64,000 nt of DNA. It comes from Sipunculus nudus (Eukaryota; Annelida; Sipuncula; Golfingiida; Sipunculidae). The stretch lies in NCBI GenBank assembly GCA_026874595.1, contig CM049317.1:68634118-68698117 (forward strand), read 5' to 3'. This document shows, one piece after another, positions 38,151 through 49,350 of the stretch (position 1 is the first letter of the stretch; each line of letters begins with the position of its first letter). The notes beneath the pieces are model-generated. The model searched no databases, had not been told where the DNA came from, and saw only the letters and a list, made by a program, of their open reading frames with translations. Made by a program: the position numbers and the translations under genes.

Positions 38151-39830
38151 TTAGCTCAGCTGACTGAAAGTCAACTGAGCTACTAGTATTGCGATCACTC
38201 TGTGTCCGTCGTCTGTCCGGTTGGCCGTTGACAGGGCACAAATCGTAACCCCTTGATCTAGAAACTTCTTACTGAAAACCTATGAAGGTCCATAAAAATC
38301 TCCTTGGAAACCTAAAATTAGGTCACTGTGACCTACATCCTCCGAACTATAGGACTTGTAAATACACCCCTCCCTAATAATAAAAAATTGATACAATAGC
38401 TGCAATATCTAAACTACTTATGCATTTATTGCCATGATTCTTTCAATACATATTGCCCAATTAGTGTTTCATCAGTTACTGAAGACTGGTGGCGCCACAT
38501 GTAATTTTTTCTAATATTTACACATTTTTTCACTAGTTTAGAAACCTTCAAATGAGGCAGTCTGGACGTTAAAAGGGCACAAAGCGTAACCGTTAGACCT
38601 TGAAACTTCTAACTCTACCAAGGTGTTGTAGGCAAATCTCCTTGGAAACCTGAAATAAACTCATGGTGATCTATATTTTGCGAAATACGGATCAAAAAGA
38701 TGATTTTGAGCCCCCAGAGAGTAAGACAGAGCACACATTGTAACTGCTGGACCTAGAAGCTTCTTTCTGAATACCCATAGAGGTCCATAAAAATCTCAAC
38801 GGAAACCTTAAATTAAGTTTTGTGACCTATATCTTCTTAGCTCTGAGGCTCAAAATTACCCCCCCCCCCCCCGAATAATGCAAATTTGATACAAAAGCTC
38901 CAGTATCTGAATAACTTATGCATTGATTTCCATGATGATTTCCATCATACGATAACAGGGCACAAACCATAACCGTTAGACCCAGAAACTTTTAATTGTT
39001 CACCCAGGAAGGTCCTAGGCAATACTCCTCGAAAGCTGAAATTGGGTCATGGTGACCTATATTCTTTGAGCTATTTGCCGAAACCCTAAGAGTCAGGGCA
39101 CAATTTGTACCCATTTAACCTAGAATCTTCTAATGTTACATTCAATGAGGTCCTGAATAAATGTCCTTGGAAACATGAATTTAGGTCACCGTGACCTATA
39201 TTTTGCGAGTTATAGAAAAAAAACATGATTTGAGCAGTCTGAAAGTAATGGGCTCAAATTGTATCCGTTAAGCCAAGAATCTTTAACGCAACATCCAGGG
39301 AGTTTCTTGGCAAATTTTCTCAGAAATCTTAAACTAGGTCATGATGGCATATATTCTGCCAGTAAATGGCCAAAAACATGACTTTGCGCACCCTGACATA
39401 ACATCCGAGGACGTTCTGGTCAAATCTCCTTTGAAACCTGAAAATAGGTCATGGTGACCTATAATCTGCAAGCAGCTGGCCAAAAATTTGCTTATGAGCC
39501 CCTAGACAGTCAGGCATGGCACCAAACTATACTGTTGGACCTAGAACCTTCTTATATGCATGCCATCTAGGGACATCATTGGCAAGTCTCCTTTAAATCA
39601 TTGTAATGTCTTCTTTTACATCCAAAATTAGGTCACTGTGACCTATATTCTGTGAGCTCTGTGAAACAACATGATTGGAGTACCCTATAAGGCTATAAGT
39701 CAGATGAACACAAGTCTCAGCAGTTTGACATAGAAACTTCTAACTATGCATCCGGGGTGTTTCTAGTAAAATCTTCATGCTTTTACCTATTTTCTTAGGA
39801 CTAGGGGAAAAAATCATGATTTTGAGCAAT
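38150..39830. repeat. Tandem ~150-bp repeat carrying palindromic GGTCA-N3-TGACC sites
   Basis: Starting at the hairpin, a diverged unit repeats across about 1.6 kb. Its order is: GGGCACAAA..GTAACC, CTAGAAACTTCT, CATCCAGG-like, CTCCTTGGAAACCTGAAATT, AGGTCACTGTGACCTATATT, CTGCGAGCT, ACATGATTTTGAGC. Unit starts are near 38236, 38574, 38727, 38953, 39094 and 39249, with further decayed units to about 39830. Five units retain an intact palindrome (38320-38334, 39044-39058, 39183-39197, 39446-39460, 39630-39644). No coding frame is present. Confidence 0.8.
38153..38181. repeat. Perfect-looking hairpin at the head of the interspersed repeat
   Basis: AGCTCAGCTGACT (38153-38165) and AGTCAACTGAGCT (38169-38181) pair at 12 of 13 positions around a GAA loop. 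It is followed by TATTGCGATCACT and GTGTCCGTCGTCTGTCCG. I recall hairpin-headed repeats of this general form from bivalve and other mollusc genomes; that is memory, not a search. A CTAG follows two bases later, which would fit a Helitron-like 3' end, but the same sequence context continues beyond it. Confidence 0.7.
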
Positions 39831-40920
39831 CTGGAAGTCATTCTACCAATTGTTGAAGGTTCCTGAACATATATTTTAACCAGATCATAATATCAATAAT
39901 TAATACATGCATCACCTTGTACACATGTTAAATTCAGCTAATGGGTCACTTGTTCCAGCATAACACACTTTTCTCTCCTCACTTGCGCCACCTACCTGCG
40001 ACGAATGGTACTGAGTGTTTGAGTCCGTGACCAGGGGTGCATTAAGAGGGGGCATGCGTACCCCCCCCCCCCCCCCCGGCCCCCTTACACCTTGAATTTT
40101 TATTTTAAATAGAACGGAGCACGCTTCATACAGAATAACAGCTCCAGGATACAGCATTTTTTACCTTTTCCGACCCTTTACTTCTGCATCCGAAAGTTGG
40201 GTATAAAGTCTACTGGCTGTCGTGGCAGTCTTGTTCACAACGGCCAAGGTGTTGAGTCACCTATTCTAATTCTTCTATCCGCTCCAGGTTATGGAGGCAG
40301 GAAAATTCATAATTCGATATTTTTCAAATTATAAATACGGTCTTATTATTTTTTCATCGAACAGGATCAATCACTTTGATTTTTTTTCCTGAAGTCCCTA
40401 TAAATGAACTCTATATATAAATAAAGGTATTTTAATGAAAAAATATATAAATTGAGAGTGACGTATATTTTAGAAAGAAAATAAATTCAGCGCATTTTGT
40501 TATAAGTTTTAACGTATATATCTTAGGATCATTGACCCCTCCATACTTTTGTTAATATAAAACCCCTGTTTGACTGACCAGCTAAAGATAAACCAGACAC
40601 TCCAAAGAACACCTGTTAAACAGGCAGTGTGGTATAAAATGTACTATTAATATTATAGATGCGCCGTTAGGTATATTTTATCAGCTTGGTATCAAATATA
40701 TTGGTATTTGCGGCATTTAGGTATTTTTCAGCTGCTCTGTTATAATCCGGTTTTAATTCATATAGGGAAGTGGTTGGCCATTAAAGGTCACTGCAGTTAA
40801 GTCACGAATTTAGTAGCAATATATCGGAACGTTAAATCATAAGTATGTAAAGAAATAATGCACAGAGGTACATTGATAGATCCGTTTATCACCTCGCACT
40901 GGCTAAATATTGGTTGATTT
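39831..40920. other. Intergenic, no gene seen
   Basis: Includes a C-run at about 40061-40077 within a GGGGTGCATTAAGAGGGGGC context typical of a decayed repeat end. The remainder is AT-rich and unassigned. Confidence 0.5.
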
Positions 40921-40924
40921 ATAC

Positions 40925-41385
40925 ACCTGTTAAATACAAGGTCTGAAATCTATCAACAACGACTCATTTGGTGCTGAGAGATGGGCTGATATGATTCATA
41001 AATTCAATTTATGGATGATTAATTGTCATTTCCCTCGGTCTAATTAATATTCATTGCCATATCAAACCTGGGTAACTGATACCCCGCGCCTAAATAACCC
41101 CAGTCACGCTTGGCTGGGTAACAGGGAGGTGTTTCCTCGCGGGGGGTACTCAATAATAGAGGTGTTTTGTTGTTGGTCGCGGTGAGATGTTCAGTGTGTG
41201 GTTGACGGTTGGTGGCCGCTGGTTCAGTCGCCCTTGGCACATCGGGGGCCCGCTTTGATTTGCTTGCTGCACGTGCATATTGCTCTCGCGATAATTGGCG
41301 AGAAGTGTCGCCAGCGAGAGCTTCCGACGCGCTTGCCTTTTTTACATCTTTTACACCATATATCACAAATCATAATTCAGTAAAC
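40925..41385. promoter_or_regulatory. Candidate conserved non-coding element, homeodomain-site cluster plus CpG-rich half
   Basis: The left half packs TTCATAAATTCAATTTATGG, GATGATTAATTGTC and TCTAATTAATATTC into about 60 bp (40995-41055), that is, TAAT and TTTATGG homeodomain sites, some arranged as inverted repeats. The right half (41080-41335) is GC- and CpG-richer (CTCGCGATAATTGGCGAG is a near-palindrome). Overlapping frames on both strands of 61-108 residues show no domain. Enhancer or promoter identity is inferred. Confidence 0.35.
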
Positions 41386-41952
41386 TTTCCCAGCGGATTT
41401 TAGAATAACGCAGTTATGAGTGAAAAGTACATATGGTTTATCGATGGTATATCGAATTATGTCCTAAGCTAAAATTAAATAAATCGTATAATTATATAAA
41501 AGAAAATAGATTGTTTTTCATTTTTTTTTGCATTATTTTCAGTTCTAATATATTATGAAAGGTATTTCGTTCCCTTTTATAAGTCTGACTGGCATCATGC
41601 ATGCAGGATTTACCTCACGACGATTTTGCATGAGTTTTCAGAATATCTTTACAAAAGAAAAGTTATGGTATATGAAGAACCAAAGTTAAAGTGCAGAGCA
41701 TTCTATATATGTAAAAATATATGAATTCAATACACATATCTCAAGGTTACATTTACTTTATTTAAAACAGGATGCAATAAAGAGAAAATTATAATCAGCC
41801 GAAAAGTTCCAAATTCAGTATAGATTGTAGAAAGATATAAATTGTAGCAAGTTCAGTTTTGTATTCTTATAATATATACCCATACAGTACAAGCAATTTC
41901 AATGGGCTAATATTATACTACATGAAAATATCTCATAACCAATTTTCAATAG

Positions 41953-41988
<36 letters not shown>

Positions 41989-42325
41989 GAGAAAGAGTGA
42001 GAGAGAAAGAGACAGGGAGAAAGAGAAGAAAAAAATAATTCAATTGTATTAAAAAATATGTATATATGCTTCTTATATATGCATGTTCTTCAACATTTAT
42101 ATATTTAACAAAAAATAATAACATTGTATTATTTTGCATATTTCCGATCGCTTTACCGCTTTATAAAAATGATAAACCATAGAAAAAATGTTTATTTAAA
42201 TAACCCAACTGTAGTTTTATAATTGCACACCCCTTTTTTCACTTTTTGCGCATAATTACTTTTTTTATTACTTTTGTAAAAAATATTTTTTATATTATCC
42301 CCATGTATCAGTTGTTAATCTCGGG
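41386..42325. repeat. AT-rich spacer with GA microsatellite
   Basis: A (GA)n microsatellite at about 41954-41990 grades into GAAAGAGAGA-type sequence. Otherwise it is AT-rich with nothing recognised. Confidence 0.6.
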
Positions 42326-42329
42326 GTTT

Positions 42330-42545
42330 TCATTGTGTATTTAATGTCAAGGATCTATCAAATTTTATGAGCTAATTCGGTGTTTTTGAAACCGGTTAAT
42401 GAGGGCACACTTGATTGAATTATTTTAATTCCCAGGGAAGCGAGGAAATTTAATATCCTCAGTGGCTGATAAATTAATAAAATGTGCTCGGAAACCCGCA
42501 AAGGTCTATTTATATATGTCTGCGCCCTGCTCACAAGATGCAAAA
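42330..42545. promoter_or_regulatory. Candidate conserved non-coding element
   Basis: Repeat-free stretch with GTTAATCTCGGGG, GAGCTAATTCGG, GGTTAATGAGGGC, TTTTAATTCCCAGGG and GATAAATTAATAAAATG, giving several TAAT-core sites. Regulatory status is inferred from composition only. Confidence 0.28.
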
Positions 42546-42689
42546 ATATTATGATCCGATCGATTCTGTTTTGTTATGAATGCTTGTCCATAATACAGTA
42601 TTACACAAAGGGACAAAAACACGACTAACAATGAACAAGCGTCCTGAAGTACATTTGAGAAAAGGGATACTTTGGTCTTATTGGCACTT

Positions 42690-42905
42690 GTTATAATTAA
42701 TCACAAGGCGCATGTCACCTTTCCAGGCTCATTTCCAACACATTAAAATGTCTGAAAATGGATACCCAAAAAGTAGTTCAACCGGAAGTGGAAACCGATG
42801 GTGAGGCACGCGCACGCGCGCCGACACTCGAACGGAGCTCGCCTCCGCGGGAGGCCACAAGAAGTTCCAGGCATCTGTCATGCATGCTTCGTTAACTCGG
42901 GCAGT
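42690..42905 (+). promoter_or_regulatory. CpG-rich patch; possible promoter or first-exon remnant
   Basis: A short CpG-dense segment (GCACGCGCACGCGCGCCGAC, 42807-42826, continuing to about 42856) follows an ETS site ACCGGAAGTGG (from 42781). An ATG at 42748 with A at -3 opens a 17-codon frame that meets a good donor-like GATG|GTGAGG at 42800. I recognise no protein in it. It could be a first coding exon, a CpG-rich regulatory element or chance. Confidence 0.2.
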
Positions 42906-43470
42906 TTTTTTGCGTCCCAATTCTTTGTTCTAGCTTTAATTGTATCACTCATACCTGGTGATCACCTATTAACCTGAACTAACAAACCAAGACCAAAGCA
43001 CGGTGTAACCGTCCGCGGAAGTGCCTGTTTGTTACCTCTGAGGAAGTGGACCCAATAGAACTCCGTGTATGTGTTTTTTTTCTGCCTCTGTGGGATAAAG
43101 GCATTTATCACCCTTAGGTAGTCACGGTGTGGTTACGGCTGGTCTCTTGCTAATGAAGGTTTGATGCTTTATGGCAGGAAGACGTACACGAGGATTTTGT
43201 TCTGTATTAACTTGTTCTTGAAACAAGCGAGTTATCAAATAACCTTAATTTGCAATTAATGTGTCAATAGAAACGTTTGAACCCGTTAAGTAAGAAATTG
43301 TTATGAACGAATTATGAATAATCAATTAATTATTTTATAAAAGCTTTTATTATATAAGGCTTTAATTAAGCAATTAAATTCATAGTCGATGGTATAATAT
43401 AGTAATAATATATATAAACAGGGATTCTATAGACCGAATTTTGCGTAAAATATATGATGTATACGTATCT
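42906..43470. other. Unassigned non-coding sequence
   Basis: Moderately complex sequence with no repeats up to about 43270, then AT-rich DNA. No gene was seen. Confidence 0.4.
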
Positions 43471-43486
43471 TTAGCGTGTGTGTGTA

Positions 43487-43536
<50 letters not shown>

Positions 43537-44060
43537 CAGGAGAGAAAGAGAATGATTTGAATTTACACGGAACATGAGGCAAAATGGTGTGATCATTTTA
43601 AGCTTAACCTATATCTTCCATCACAGTTGGTGAACAGTATAATAATTTCTGATTAAATTAGTGATATGCAGTACAAAATACAATACAATACAATACAATA
43701 CAATACAATACAAATATAAGATATGTATAATATAATATTGAATAATAAAGTATGATTTTATAGTATAATATTTATAGTATGAAATTTATAGTATGATACA
43801 ATAAAATACAATACAACACACTACAATACAAATATAAGATATGTATAATATAATATTGAATAATAAAGTATGATTTTATAGTATAATATTTATAGTATGA
43901 AATTTATAGTATGATATTTAATTAATGATATTTACAGTATGAAATTTTTAATATATTATAATATAATATAGTAAAATGATTTTAATATAATATAATATAA
44001 TATTATTAATATGTAATTAAAATAATATATATATATATAATATATAACAAACAATATGTA
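43471..44060. repeat. Microsatellites and a 118-bp tandem duplication
   Basis: (TG)n followed by (AG)n at about 43475-43537. An ACAAT pentanucleotide run at about 43675-43712 leads into a segment (AATATAAGATATGTATAATA onward) at 43713 that repeats at 43831, period 118 bp. AT-rich sequence follows. Confidence 0.75.
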
Positions 44061-44439
44061 ACATTTTCGAGTTGATTTGATAGCGATTTTACCGCATTCG
44101 TTTCCGAAGAGAGCAATCACAGAGGCAAGTTCATATAATGACCGAAATGTTAGATGATAGCTTAACTATTGTGAGAGCACCCGGATGCATTCAGAAACTG
44201 TGACATCTTTATACATCCTCTGCAATATTAATAACCTAATTTAATTCAGCTAAATTGCGTTTAACAGCCGGCAGTTACTGGACCTACAGGGTATCGGTGG
44301 TATGTTGGACATCAGAGGAGACAACAAAACGAAACCTCCTTTTCAGAAGTAGAAATAAAATTTTATTGCGACATAAAATTCCAGATCGGCAGATGTTTAA
44401 ACAAACGTATTTGTTTTCAATAACCGCCATCATTACGGA

Positions 44440-44665
44440 ATCAAGATGTTAAACCAGATGCAAAATTAGGTCACGTGGTCTCGCGAAGGCAGACGATACC
44501 GTAAGGACGCGAGACCGCGAGGTTTTCGTGTTCATTTCTATTTTATGGAATATTTACGGCTGTCGTTTATACCCGTTTTATAGAATATTTACGGCTGTCA
44601 TCGCAGGTGAGACTGCACTTGGGTGTGAAATCAAAATGGCGGAGGCACTTAAAAGTAATTCTACA
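44440..44665 (+). promoter_or_regulatory. TATA-less promoter-like patch with TCTCGCG inverted repeat
   Basis: An E-box CACGTG (44472-44477) overlaps the start of GGTCTCGCG (44477-44485), whose exact inverted copy CGCGAGACC lies at 44508-44516. A YY1-like AAAATGGCGG is at 44633-44642. Between them a 27-bp segment (TATTTACGGCTGTC) is duplicated. From family knowledge, CACGTG, TCTCGCG-type and ATGGCGG motifs typify TATA-less housekeeping promoters. The ATG at 44636 opens only MAEALKSNST before a stop, so any gene would need a downstream exon that I cannot identify. Confidence 0.25.
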
Positions 44666-45078
44666 TAGAAGTCTGAGACACCATGTGGCGTGAATTTACT
44701 GCCCCCTCAGTCCGGTCCTATTAGTACAGAGGGGTGACTATTAAGACAGCAAAAGTTTTATTGAGAAGGAAACATCGGCCGAGTGTCCATAAAGCCAAAA
44801 AAAAAAGGCCTGCAGGTGTAAATTTTAAACCATACAATTGTCTTCATAATTGAGAAAGGTCCTGACAGATCGCATAACGTTTCATGACTCTCATTGCCTT
44901 ACTAGCACTTGGAAAAACTGCAGGCTATATCACAAACTCATCATATGCATTGTTAAATACGGGTAATGACCAATTAATTTTGTTTGAACATTAGTACATT
45001 TACAACTGCTGGTAATATATGTCCCCTTTGTGCAGAGCGACCCGCAAAGCGCGTACGACGCGCACGCACAATGATCTA
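44666..45078. other. Intergenic, no gene seen
   Basis: No repeat, RNA or coding signal was recognised. Confidence 0.45.
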
Positions 45079-45299
45079 AGCCAAAAAAATGTATGGTTCT
45101 CAGGCACCGCCAGCGTCAATTTTGACACCCCCTCCCCCGCATCAAAATTTTTTATTTTTATTTTCATCTATCAAGAAGATTAAATAATACAATTTTGATA
45201 AGATTTCCTTTGTTATGTGTAGTGCTTTTACCTGTTTAGCAAAAAAAAATCTGTTATTATCATGCCTTTCCTGGATCATATGATATTTTAATGAAACAT

Positions 45300-45360
<61 letters not shown>

Positions 45361-45419
45361 GCCCGCACTTATTTCTAAAAAAAGTGCCTGAGAACCATAC
45401 CTTTGTTTTGGCCTTATAG
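45079..45419 (+). mobile_element. MITE with ~28-bp terminal inverted repeats
   Basis: The left end AAGCCAAAAAAATGTATGGT continues into TCTCAGGCAC. The right end is GTGCCTGAGAACCATACCTT then TGTTTTGGCCTT, an inverted repeat of about 28 bp. A (TA)n microsatellite (about 45305-45357) lies near the right end. The interior matches the copy at 29467-29778 in reverse orientation. There is no transposase frame. TA target duplication is possible but not certain. Confidence 0.75.
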
Positions 45420-45904
45420 CTATTAAGTAATTGCGCTGAGTTAGGTTATCTTTTTTAAAATGTCAAGTAAGAGTCATCTTCATAGTAATACTTTAAAATA
45501 TAAGGTTCAAGGCAGCTTTAATATGTATTCAATCTTACTTTATAAAGACAGATAGCAATCAAAACGTAATTCCGAGTGAGATAGTAAAACAGATCCATCA
45601 GTAGATTACAGATTTACAGCAAACATTTGAGACCCTGTGACAACCCTGTGACAAATGGATACTTTCACAATCTTAGTTGTTGATTTAGGTACACCCATTT
45701 CACAACCCTTATAAGCTGTTGACTTAACAGCCCTGTGTTTTTAGTGCAGTAGCAGTACCACCGGTATATAACATCTTGGTCGACACCTGCCAAACCTAGA
45801 CCAACCATAAACCAATTATCAGCATTTACATTTTCTCCGTTTTCTCCTCTATACCTCAGCTTAAACCACCGTAACTTTGATGTAGTCCGAGTTCACACTG
45901 TCCG
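45420..45904. other. Intergenic, no gene seen
   Basis: Unassigned AT-rich non-coding sequence. Confidence 0.45.
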
Positions 45905-46195
45905 AGTCTGAGTCCAGGCCTGTCGAGTCCAGGCTTGTCGAGCCAAGGCCTGTCGGGCCAAGGCTTGTCGAGTCCAGGCTTGTCGAGTTTAGGCCTGTCG
46001 AATCCAGGCTTGTCGAGTCCAGGCCTGTCGAGCCCAGGCCTGTCGAGTGCAGGCTTGTCGATTACAGGCCTGTCGATTACAGGCCTGTCGAGCCCAGGCC
46101 TGTAGAGTCCAGGCTTGTCGAGTCCAGGCTTGTCGAGTCCAGGCTTGTCGAGTCCAGGCCTGTCGAGACAGGGCCTATCGAGTCCCTGAGTCTTT
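45905..46195. repeat. 15-bp minisatellite (AGGCTTGTCGAGTCC)
   Basis: About 19 tandem copies of a 15-bp unit with C/T variation. Because 15 is a multiple of 3, both strands stay open and read LDRPG/LDKPG or QACRV repeats. These collagen-like frames are artefacts of the repeat. The array includes TCGA in nearly every unit. Confidence 0.93.
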
Positions 46196-46489
46196 TGGAA
46201 AACAAAGTCAAAGTCCAATTAAAATTGTAGTAATTTATTTAAAAAAATAGAATTTTATATTTGTGTATCCATTATGTTACTTCACGTTTGCTATTTCAGT
46301 TAAATGTAAAATTACCTATATAATCAAAGGTCCATCCAGTTTTGGACATTCCATATATGGACCAACAAAGAAAAAATAATCACAACGGATTATGCGATCA
46401 GTCATATCTAATTGTGTTCGTAATATTCTGTCAATATAATCTTTCATTATGTTTTATTTTCTTTTAACGTCTGACCTTTGGTGACCAAG
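46196..46489. other. Intergenic, no gene seen
   Basis: AT-rich spacer between the minisatellite and the GGACTCG-type cluster. Confidence 0.45.
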
Positions 46490-47110
46490 GTTATGTTCTG
46501 CTAGTCTTGAGATGGACTGAGCCTGATTTCTCGAGTCCGTGTCCATATCCAGGATCATCGAGTCCAAGTCCGAGTCCTTGCCAGACTCGAGTCCCACATC
46601 ACAGCACCATACTATACTAGCATAAATTTTATTCTCTATTATTATTTATAGTCTGTATTTTGTACCAGCGTTGGATGATTCGAGTCTGAACTTGTACTCG
46701 GACTCGAAGGTATGGATTCAAGAAATCAGGGCGAGTACATCTCAAGTCCAGTGGAAGGAAAGTTTGGTGACATATTAGAAAAATCATTTATATACATATT
46801 TAAACAAATAATAAAAAGACTAAATACACATACAAAAAAATAGTATACCAAACTTTAGCCCTGCATCAGCCGAGCTAACATATAAATACTTATGGTTAAC
46901 TCAAATGTATATTTTAAATGTACTATAATAAGTCGATTTCATTGGACTCGGAGTCGGACCTCGAGTTGGGTCCGTGATGATTCGGACTCGAAGAAGATGG
47001 TCTTATAGACTCGAACCATAAGGACTCGGACTTGGACCTGGACTCGTGTAGCCTGGACTCGGACTTGCACTCGGACTCTGGTGGTATTGGTTCGAATACA
47101 TAACTGTTTT
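46490..47110. repeat. Dispersed GGACTCG / CGAGTCC hexamer-type repeat cluster
   Basis: Two clusters in which hexamer words GGACTC and CGAGTC recur irregularly: about 46515-46600 in one orientation, and about 46670-46745 and 46945-47085 in the other. Similar clusters lie at 10230-10270, 10950-11035 and 11838-11935. It is the same sequence vocabulary as the neighbouring 15-bp minisatellite, suggesting a common source repeat. Confidence 0.7.
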
Positions 47111-47516
47111 GAGATTTTACGTCCTGGGTTTCGTTTCAGTCAACCAACTCAGCGCGAACGTCATCTTGACCTTCTTTCGCCATGCAGCTTATAGGAGCAG
47201 ACCAGCTGATGACTCATTAACTTGATTTCATTTCTTGAGGTTCATTCTTGGTTCGGTCCCGAAAGGCTGCAATAAAAAAAAAAATGATGAAATATCAAGA
47301 GGACCTAAAAATTCCATCCTATATATAGTATCTATAGTAAATGCAATGCAATTTAATTAGTATGACCTGATTAAATGCAAGGTTAAAGACTTTTTGTCGT
47401 GTTCGAGCTTAAAATTTTAAAAATATTTTCCGTCCGTTTTACTTAATTAGCTGGCCATGTACAAATATATATATCACTTTAGGTCGTTTCATCGCGCCTT
47501 ATTTATAAATTATATA

Positions 47517-47578
<62 letters not shown>

Positions 47579-48875
47579 CATACTACAAATAGAAAAGAAA
47601 CTCCAAAGTCAAAATGTCAACTCCAAATGTCAGTTTTTTAACAGTAATGATTAACTCCGCGGGTTTGAAGATTCATTAAGACTTTTTGACAGGCTTTTGC
47701 AATACATTTGCAATACAAATATGAATATCGCCCAGTGAGAGAGCGTATCAGCAACTGATCTGCTATTTGTGGAATCGCTAAGCCAAACTCTGTTTCAGTA
47801 GATTTTACTACAGATTCCTAAGTGTGAGTGCTTATAACACTGTTCACGTTAACAGTACTTTAAAGAGAACGTTTGTTACAGCGTATGACGTAACGATCGG
47901 TCTTTTGAGCATGCCTTCACCGCCGTGATTGATTATAATGTTACTGCATGTGGAGTTATAAATAGACATTTTAATAGAAGAAAAAATAAAGCCTAGTCAC
48001 TGAAATGAATGATTTAATACTGGGGACGTGAAGACTGTGAACTATGTAAACCAAGCCTGAAAGTATATCGGAATCAGCCACATTTGGTGTAAGACCAGTA
48101 TATAAACAAGATTGTTTATTATACGAGAACATAGGTAGGAGAAAACAACAAGAATTAGTCACTTGGAAGTATTAAGTCAAAAGGCCAACGAAATGTTAAA
48201 TATAAAAGATTAACATATATCTTTGTTACGCGTAAATCAATATTAACATTATAAATAATATAGGACCTGTCATACTGTCTGCCTATAATATCGAACACGA
48301 GTCTCTACTCGTTGTCATGGACCCTCGTCAGATTGTTAAGATTTAGCGAGTATATAATAAATAATAAATCTGATAATGGATGTTCTATGTGTAGGTTAAT
48401 GATAAGATTGAAGGAAATGTTAAGAAAATATAAACTGCTAAATGTTTAAAACGAGCATATTTTAGCTGTTCTTGAGCTGTTCAAAACCATTATATAAGAG
48501 GTTATTTTTAAATATACTTACCTCATGAAAACTCATGGTCACCAAAAAGAACCATTTGATATAAGCACCTATATATATGAACAACATAAGGTAATGAAGG
48601 CATTGTCAACAGGGTTTTATGCTACAAAGCCGGTATACAGAGATGTGTTCTAAACTCGAATAATCGTACATATGTCTCATGCATATATAGTCTTTAATTT
48701 GAAACCGTATACATGGATCTTTAGATAAAAGAAAACAAAAGAGTAGTATAAGCAATGGAGAACATAATATGGCAATTATCGCGGAGGTATAACGTAAATT
48801 CCCAAATCTAAATTTTAAACTGATACCTGATTTATACCTTCGTTATAATAAAGTAAACAAAAAACCCCAATAGCA
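47111..48875. other. Intergenic, no gene seen
   Basis: Contains a (TA)n tract at about 47524-47575. Otherwise it is AT-rich sequence without coding or RNA signals. Confidence 0.55.
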
Positions 48876-48879
48876 ACGA

Positions 48880-49350
48880 CCGGGCTCTTTCGCGCATTAT
48901 AAGGTAACAATTACGCTCTAACCTATGTTTTAGGTCAATGACCCTCTGGGAAAACGGAAGGGTAAAGTAATTTCCTCACAACAAAGGCTGAGGCCACTAT
49001 ACGTGTATCTAACAACACATTAATGGCAGATTTAATGTGCATTGACAGACGTGTTTACATGCGAGAAAAAGTCCATATAAGTGTAAATAACTCAGCCACC
49101 TTGACACGGTATCACTGTCACAGTTGGTCGCGTGATCTGTAACTTGAGACACCAAGACTTCAGTCCAAATAAGGTAGTCATAAAGAAACTGTCCAAGAGT
49201 AAAATCTTTCTCGTGTCTTTACCGCAGAACCTATAGGAGACTCAATTTGCATATTCATAAGGCGCGTTTAGCCAGGTGTGATTTAACCACGTGCGGCCAC
49301 GCGCAGGAGCAAGTGTTGAAATGAGTGACTTGTTTCTGTATGCAAGGCTT
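48880..49350. promoter_or_regulatory. Candidate conserved non-coding element
   Basis: Repeat-free, higher-complexity island. Sites seen include ACAACAAAGGCTGAGG (Sox/TCF-like ACAAAG), CACATTAATGGCAG, GATTTAATGTGCATTGACAG (TAAT plus Meis-type TGACAG) and GTCCATATAAG. There is no open frame of note. Regulatory role is inferred. Confidence 0.3.

Noticed and set aside
45856-46218. Collagen-like minus-strand frame (LDKPG repeats)
   Set aside because: Generated by the 15-bp minisatellite; the opposite strand reads as an equally open QACRV repeat.
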